Positions 57,311 to 64,000 of a stretch of DNA of 64,000 nt are shown here, in pieces. The position numbers and the translations under genes are program-made. The stretch is from Paragonimus westermani. Its lineage: Eukaryota; Platyhelminthes; Trematoda; Plagiorchiida; Troglotrematidae. The stretch is taken from assembly GCA_008508345.1 (NCBI GenBank), contig QNGE01001291.1:29601-93600 (forward strand). Direction: 5' to 3'. The notes below the pieces were generated by a model. The model had not been told where the DNA came from, did not search any database, and was given only the letters and a program-made list of their open reading frames with translations. The stretch's first letter is position 1. Every line of letters starts with the position of its first letter.

Positions 57311-60300
57311 CTCAACATCAACACTATGACTGATCAAACTGTCACAGTTCCTGTTGTGTCATAACTGTGATATGAGTGTATCGGTGCGCCATCTCCATTT
57401 ATACCTGTGAGGTTTCTATTCCATAAACTGTTGGGTCAGGCAGTTCGCCTGTCCTGGAACTGATAACAGGCTCTCTTTCATGTGTAGTCTAGTGGCCAAT
57501 CGTTTCTAGTGTTGTTGTTATCGTTAAATCCGATTGATTCTAATGTTCTAAGCTCATAAACGAAGCGTTGACTTTTCGCGATGCTCTCCTTCATTAATGA
57601 CGAAGTGGATCGAAAAAAATTAAAGTTTCAAAGTTATTGGCCCAAGACTCCTTGCAAGCACTACACAAGCCTTAGACAGATTGGTGACTGGAATGTAACA
57701 CGTCTACAAAACATTCAGCTGATGGATTTTTTGGAGAGTACATAAGATCAATTCGATTCTTATCATTCGTCCATCGTTTTTTCATTAGGTCCGGTGAGAC
57801 CTTGGTTATTATTACGACGGTTTTCAACCACACACAACAGAGTATTTTGTACCACCCAAAATTTGGGCCTGGCTCCCCTGACTGCTAACTTTTTGAAAAT
57901 GAAATGTTAGTCCCATCGACACAAATTCAGACCAGTATTACACCAAATCTGTCTGTGCAAACCCAACAAATATTCAATGTCTGGAAACAGTTTAACAGAA
58001 AGCTACGGAACAGTTGTAAGAAATCAAAAGTGCTGAAATCAACTCCAACCTAACACTCCTAATGTCCGATTGGTAATCTTAAAATTAGCCTGGAGGAATT
58101 GAAGGTGTGGATTCTTGAGTAAAGTGATNTTTTCACAGTTGGGTCTCATCTAAAATCATAAATCTACCACAACACTCATTAGTGATACACTAATAGTGAT
58201 AATCATAGTGGTTGTTAGCTTTAGGTAACTTTTGATCTGAACTGTCCAGATTCAAACTCAGAATTGTTTCTTTATTAATGATAATTGTCCACTGCCATAG
58301 CTTTTCTCCACTTTACCTGGTTTGATTAGATGGGAAGACACATGCAAGCAAGCACATGCATCTTAACCTAGCAGTGCTGAGATGTGTTATAATGAGAGTG
58401 ATAGTGGCCACTCAGTAAAATCAGTTTGTGATGTGTTGTAGGCTTCGACTTGTACACGGGCAAAAACTGATCAATTTGCTTTTAACAGCTAATAAGTTTG
58501 ACCAGCGTTACGAAAGCTTTCTTTGCCCAATGTCCCCCAACGAAAGTATTTTTGTCCAACTGCATCCTGGATACTTACATGAATAAATTTAATAGTATGC
58601 TAGCAGTGAGATAATATTTGTTCTATATGCAGTTGAAATCACGCTATCGGATGACGGGTTAAAAGTCCAGTGAGTTGATCGATTCAGGTCAGCTGATACG
58701 ACTGAGTTGCTAGGTTTGTTACATAAATATCGTCTGCTAAATGTACGTCAAAATATCGTCTAACAGAGAAATAAACGTTTGGTTTTGCAATGTGTGCGTG
58801 ATGCGCAGCAATGAAGCATAACCGCTAAGTTAAACTAGGTTTCTGCGTCATTCACCCACAGACGACGCTAAAGTGGCAGTTTACTTGTGACCACAAAAGA
58901 GCCTTTTCTAAACACCTGTATTAAACCGTATGAAAATACACCAGTATGAGTGCAAGCACTATTTTGCACGGTTGGAGCCGATCCGCATCAGTTGACATTT
59001 GTGTACTGTCAACCTCCCTACTGGCATGCCCCCACAGTCATACACGCGTTTCCAGTCGATAGTTCCAGCTCTTAGTCTTCCTAATAATCATGCCGTTCGT
59101 TTCCTACACAGTTGACTTCAACCACAGCAAGCGCTGACGACGCTGTATATTGCGCGAAGGTATGACTCATCAACACATTCAAAAGTATGTGCTAAGACTG
59201 GAACTCACATTCTAGACGCTCACAATCACTTTTCCGAAGGAACACAGTCTCTGGATTATTTGGTTCACCTTATGAATTGGAACGGTGGTACAGTCAGCCT
59301 GATCAAAATGTCTGTTAGGATAGTGTTGAATCGTATGGTAAGCCTGCTGAATGATAGGTGTGTTGAGGGCGAAGTGATGTTATGCGGCAGTAACCATTAT
59401 CGCGTGTCGGCAACTTAGATTGTCAAGTGACATGAGGACATAAAACAGCAGCCAAGACGCATGTCCACTTCAGGCAACCATTTGATGGACGAAGTATGTA
59501 TCGGCTACAATTGACTTGGTTGTCATGGCCACGTGAGACGAACAGAACCGGTTACTAGATTGGCACTTCGTCGATCGGAATCCGTTTATGTCAACACGAT
59601 GGTCTATCGCATTCACTTAACCAGAAGGTGCCGCTGTCATTTACTGTTCCTACCAGTCGCAGTTAACTATTGTAATTTATTCAGCACCCTCATACTTTGA
59701 ACGATGCTCAACAGTGAGCAGGTCTGCACTGGGGACTAATCGCCACTTTTAATAATCATTGGTGTAGGTAATTTGGCTTCTAACAAACTGAAGGACAACA
59801 GTGATCCACGTTATGGCTGTGTATGACACACTGACACCAGAAGAATGGGTAGGACTGCAAGGAGTTTCAGAGTGTTTTTTGTCGTCAAATGAACGACAGT
59901 GAGATTAGTGAAGTGGGGCTAAGAAGAGAATGGCAGAGAGTGGCTGTGGTTGGTTTTAATTATCACCTAAAATTGTCTGTTGACAGTGAGCTGATTCGAA
60001 CGAAATAGGTGTACCACACGAACACTAAGTGAACAAGACGTATTTCTATTTGTAGTAAGCAATCAAGGCCTACTGAATAGCTCAAAGAAATTCAACCTTC
60101 TGTCACTAGACTATCAGTGACAACGAAATTTACGGGGATCGGACTTTGCACCATAATCAAAGGATTGGACTCACGGTAGGTATGTACGAGTATTCAGGAT
60201 GACCACTGTACTACTTCCAGTTACTGATGTTACTGACATGCTCTTAGGTTGTTGAAGCGCGCCTGCATCTGTGACGATGTTCATAATAGGGTAGAAGTTA

Positions 60301-61673
60301 TATATTCGGTGAAAGACCAGTATATTATTGTTGGGCGATTGTACAATCAGAGAGAAGACCAGGCCAGCTTCCAGTGTATCACGTCACAGTGTCACGTAAC
60401 TGAATCTGAACAACATGCAGAAATGACGTAAAACCTCTGCTGTGGAAAAGTAAATTAATGTTATTTATTAAAACTATGAGAAACACTGCGCACAGTTTCC
60501 ACAATTTGAATCAACAGAAGAAGTGAACACCTGTACGTCATTGCATGTTCGTCTAGATTCCTCGAAAGTAACAGCACTTAGTCGAAAGTCATCTAGACTA
60601 GCTCAGTTCAACACCTATTAAGCCGAATGACAATCATGTAACCCCTCGAAAGCACTTGTTCACTTCAAGTAAAAATCAAAAACGGATAGATTTTAACGGA
60701 AGCGCCTAAAAGAACAAATAACTCGGTAAAGAAAATTATCATGAATACGGGTCATCAGTGACTGCAAAATTAATCTGGATGCATTAATTAACAACACGTA
60801 AACGACGTCATACAAGAAATACTAATGAAACAAAGAATGGTGAAGGAATCTACAAATCCAGACAATGTCTTATGATATTTCGAACGAATGTGGCTTTTTC
60901 CGAAAAGGGGTTGAACGTGAAAAGCGTATTCACGCGAAGTTCAGACAATGCTTTCCATAACACCGTCCACGGCGTAAATCGATACACAGTGGTGAATGAT
61001 ATCGAGTGGGCATAAATAGTGGATTAGAGGAAATCCATTAAAACAACCAAAGGTGTGATAATAGCTGGAACAAAAAAGGTTAATTGAAGCGGTAAAACTG
61101 GCAATTAATAATTCAACAACATATCTGTTGAACCGTTAACTGGTTTAAAAAACCGTTGACCATAACGGGAATTAAAAATAAACAAAAAACTTCAAAAGGA
61201 TTCATCGATCAGAAAGATTGTGGTCGTGCCACACACGAAAGTTTAAAGTGTATTTATTGCATGAAAGAAGTAATCAAAAAACGTTTTTTTCAGGTAACAA
61301 CGTAGTTGAAAGGCAAACATACATTTTCGTTTATTTTTTTCTACAATATATTTGTACAGGCGTGAGGTTTTTGACTTTACAATGACAAGTTACACAGATT
61401 TGCCAAAAATGTTAACTCTGTCCATCGTGTATGTGGGGATACGTGGAGAGCAGATGTGTTACTCGAGATTGCAGTTCAGGTGTGTCTGTCTACATCAGTG
61501 ATTGACACATGGTGGATACAAATTTGTTCAGATGTTCCTGGTGTGAAAATAACCCTAACGGTTTTTGAATAAGTATTCTTGTAGACAGCATTTAGCTATA
61601 ACCGGCAATTGCACATAATCAAAATAACTGGTTCATCGCCCTATGGTCAAACAAATGACCGCATCTGGTAGTT
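57311..61673. other. No gene recognised
   Basis: About 4.4 kb with only short frames (longest plus 60249-60431). A lone N sits at 58129. No recognised repeat. Confidence 0.5.
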
Positions 61674-61990
61674 GGGAACAGTGGTGGTGTTGTTCGTAGC
61701 ACGAGTTGATGGTTTTGGTATTGATATGTTCGCCGAATTTAGCATTTAGGTTGCAAACGTTTCATCACCATGCGAGGTGACATCATCAGTGCGTGAGTGT
61801 TTCAGCGTATAGTTTTGAGCGTGAGGTTAGGTGAAGTTCGATGGATCCCTGCTCATATATAGCAGGGTGAGTTGACCTACGCTCAACACTATACGCTGAA
61901 ACACTTACGCATTGATGATGTCAGCTCGCTTGGTGATGAAACGTTTGCAACCTAAATGCCAAGCTCAGCGAACATATCAATACCAAAATA
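61674..61990. repeat. Long palindrome with a hammerhead-like motif in each arm
   Basis: The left arm 61711-61834 and the right arm 61870-61990 are reverse complements with about a dozen or more differences (TGTTCGCCGAATTTAGCATT against AAGCTCAGCGAACA with intervening matches; TTGCAAACGTTTCATCACCA against TTGGTGATGAAACGTTTGCA). The ~35 bp centre contains a small hairpin (CCCTGCTCATATATAGCAGGG). The flank 61674-61757 is repeated at 20667-20765. The left arm, read on the minus strand, holds a complete hammerhead-like core; the right arm, read on the plus strand, holds the same motif with CUGA changed to UUGA. Inverted terminal arrangements and hammerheads are both known from PLE termini, so a PLE end is my best guess. 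Confidence 0.8.
61753..61792 (-). ncRNA. Hammerhead-like ribozyme motif in the palindrome's left arm
   Basis: Minus strand: GCA, CTGATGA, T, GTCACC-TCGCAT-GGTGAT, GAAA, CGT, T, TGC. The CUGANGA and GAAA cores are intact. Stem II has five Watson-Crick pairs and one G-U with a single unpaired U. Stem III is the minimal palindrome A-C-G-U. The predicted cut follows the U at 61756, and stem I has three pairs (GCA/TGC) before an internal loop. Such minimal stem III hammerheads are reported from PLEs and are thought to act as dimers. The short stem I and the bulge make activity uncertain. Confidence 0.6.
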
Positions 61991-63504
61991 ACCGCATAGC
62001 TCAACTTTGCAACTTCAGGCTCAATATATCATTCCACCAAAACTAGCACCACAGTTGCACCATGTAACTTTTTTCAATCCATATTGTTACTAGAAGATGG
62101 ACTGTATGAATGGTTCCAAATCACAACGTACACTTGGTGTCAGTTACGCCAAATCGACTGGTCGATCTGTTAATGCACGGACTGGGTCCCGTGCCCTATC
62201 CTACAACCATACGTCGTTGAGAAGTGAGAGTTAATGAGAGTCTAATGACAAATTTACTCTCTAATATTCACAACGGTTAGACTACTTGTTAGACTTTGGT
62301 ATTGGAGTTGATCAGGTACACCTTCCTTACCATCTACACAGTAGATGTACACATCAACTTGAACTGACCAGTGCCATTCAGAACATAGCGCCTATAGTCC
62401 GGTTTGCCGTCCGATGGGGTGTGAAAATCATAAACATGTTCAAGTAAGTCGGCGTGTCTTCACGAGTTAGTATCGCCTCTAACCTGTTTCTGTTCTCTGC
62501 ACGATATGTGAGATGAACTCATCGTCTTATTGCCAACCAAAGTCAAATCCCCTTAACGATGTTTCCCTTACTGTCAAAAAGGTCGCAGTAAATTCACCTG
62601 GTTGTCACAGCAATCAGGTTCAAAATGCGTGAATCAAATCTGGTGTTAAGTATCGTCGTAACTCAATGAACAACCTCTGCTGATCTTCACACTCCTGATA
62701 AGCACTCACAATTGCTGTATCTCATTGCTTCTTCCCATAGGCTGAAGTTGACAGGCCTGTTCTGTTTGGTCCGCAAACTCACATGCATTCACCACGGCCT
62801 CAAGCAGAACAGGGAAGTTCGAATTAACACTTGATTCTGTTCACTACCATCGAAGTGACGGACGACCATTTCGACCTCGTTAGGTATTAAGAGCACTTTG
62901 CATGCCTACACACAAACCCACAATCTGAGTAATTGTCACAGTGTTGGGCCACCATGGAATGCACCCACTTGTAGGCTCGGTGATAGTGACTGTATTCTGG
63001 TGAATAAGCGTCCGAACTACCATTCTCTTGAAACTGGTTCAACGGCCTGCGAGCACATAAACAGATAACGGAATAACGGCCAACGAAACGGCGTATAACG
63101 GAACATACAGTCAACGATAATGAACAACGGACTATGAATATGCACGACTAGTTCGAAACTTCCCGGCCAACCCAACCACCCGAGGCTAACGCACAAACAC
63201 AAAGAGAAGACTGGCTTCCGGTCAGAGCTCCCCACCTCACTCACTCCGAAGACAACACGGTCACAGACCAGATCATATCCAAAGGGTTTGTGACCAATCA
63301 GGAGACCAACTCAAAGGTGGACCGAAGGATGAGCCAAACAGCACAGCGATGCACGTAGGCGGGATGTAGGCGTAGGTGAGGCGCCAGGAATTTGACACAA
63401 CGGTTGAAGGATGAAGTGGCGCATGACCGTGCCAACTATGAAGGTCACTCGCCAGTGTACTTTGTTAGTTTTTGTCACACCATATTTTCGGGGAACTGGC
63501 CACT
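61991..63504. other. No gene recognised; possible LTR-like or older repeat at 62.9-63.5 kb
   Basis: The stretch 62887-63514 is somewhat GC-richer than its surroundings, is open on the minus strand in several overlapping frames, and on that strand contains CTGATTGGTCACAAACC (inverted CCAAT). It may be an old LTR or other repeat, but I have no second copy in the window to support it. Confidence 0.4.
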
Positions 63505-63630
63505 TCCCAGACACATTCTTAACGTTTTGGCATTAACTCCTGGGTAGTGGGTTCGAGTACCAAATACGCGTAGTGCTGATGAGGCTCAAGAAGGTAGAAA
63601 CGGTTATCCACCACCTAACTGGAGTCACTG
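63505..63630 (+). repeat. tRNA-like/hammerhead-like SINE remnant of a second family
   Basis: TTAACGTTTTGGCATTAACT and GGGTTCGAGTACC (B-box-like, 63549-63561) resemble the 3' two thirds of a tRNA. They are followed directly by a hammerhead-like motif, the same order as in the 46.1 kb SINE but with a different sequence. The A-box side is truncated. It is reminiscent of the Sm-alpha type of element. Confidence 0.5.
63570..63614 (+). ncRNA. Degenerate hammerhead-like motif
   Basis: GTAGTG, CTGATGA, GGCTCAAGAAGGTA, GAAA, CGGTTATC, CACCAC. The core is intact and stem I pairs five of six. Stem II is mostly lost and stem III is weak. Probably inactive; the support comes mainly from its place after a B-box. 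Confidence 0.4.
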
Positions 63631-64000
63631 GAACTGCATTTTCATCATAATATACAATCATTTTTGCCGAGTGTTAAATGATCTCCGATAAGTTGACAAA
63701 ACTCGAGTAGAAACCCACTTGTAACATCTTTCAACTTAGCGGCGTATTGATTTCAGTGGGAAAGATGAACACAAATTCATGGGGTTGGACCTAACAGAGA
63801 AAGGTCAAATGCACGTGAGTTCTTGTCATCGTGAGTATCATTGACGGCTGCAAATTGTAAAAGAAATGTCTTTAAGTGCAAGTTAGGGCAGTTGAAGAAG
63901 GGAAACATGACGTCCAAACACACTGAAGCCGCACCGTGTCTCAGCAGTAACCAGCACTATAAGCGTATTCGAATGCGTGATGATAAAATAGACTTGGCGC
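63631..64000. other. No gene recognised
   Basis: End of the window, with no domain or shared repeat. Confidence 0.5.

Noticed and set aside
59134..59160. CTGACGACGC...GCGCGAAG as another hammerhead
   Set aside because: The invariant GAAA is GAAG and no returning stem I is visible.
1..64000. CRISPR arrays, prokaryotic operons, ribosome binding sites, riboswitches
   Set aside because: No regularly spaced repeat arrays or clustered long ORFs; gene content is eukaryotic retroelements throughout.

Overview
The window looks like a piece of eukaryotic, transposon-littered intergenic DNA, most likely from a flatworm (digenean fluke). The basis is the combination of repeat families: Penelope-like elements (PLEs) with GIY-YIG endonucleases, CR1-like and RTE-like non-LTR retrotransposons, a degraded Ty3/gypsy-type element, and tRNA-derived SINEs that carry a hammerhead ribozyme, the architecture known from the schistosome Sm-alpha family. 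The base composition seems less AT-rich than schistosomes, so another fluke lineage is as likely; this was judged by eye, not computed. I recognise no host protein-coding gene, no functional tRNA or rRNA, and nothing prokaryotic.

Layout. 0-12.7 kb: no genes, a PLE endonuclease remnant (2.05-2.4 kb, minus), a small palindrome (4.2-4.4 kb) and a (CA)n tract. 12.8-14.5 kb: a heavily decayed CR1-like reverse transcriptase (RT), minus. 16.1-16.9 kb: an array of CCAAT motifs, then a ribozyme-bearing SINE duplicated across a single N. 21.1-23.0 kb: a SINE with an intact-looking hammerhead, then a fold-back structure with ~225 bp inverted arms. 25-26.1 kb: an LTR fragment, a 330-base gap and a well-preserved PLE RT, minus. 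28.5-32 kb: a composite of two minus-strand non-LTR elements, one with a 305 bp LTR-like insertion in its 3' tail. 33.3-35.5 kb: the best-preserved element of the window, a 5'-truncated RTE-like ORF of 530 codons ending in a C2H2 zinc finger, plus its 3' tail. 35.5-46.1 kb: no recognisable genes. 46.1-47.3 kb: three SINE copies in alternating orientation. 47.7-52.1 kb: a nearly full-length but broken PLE (minus) and a second PLE (plus). 53.4-57.3 kb: CR1-like RT (minus), LTR plus Ty3/gypsy integrase (minus) and another PLE remnant (plus). 61.7-62.0 kb: a long palindrome whose arm encodes a second hammerhead-like motif. 63.5-63.6 kb: a tRNA-like/hammerhead-like remnant.

How the parts relate. 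Every protein-coding remnant is retroelement machinery (RT, GIY-YIG nuclease, integrase), and nearly all are broken by frameshifts, stops or truncation. The SINEs encode no protein and would depend on such elements in trans. The most interesting signal is the set of self-cleaving-ribozyme signatures: one SINE family with copies in different stages of ribozyme decay, a different hammerhead-like motif in the 61.7 kb palindrome, and a third degenerate one at 63.6 kb.
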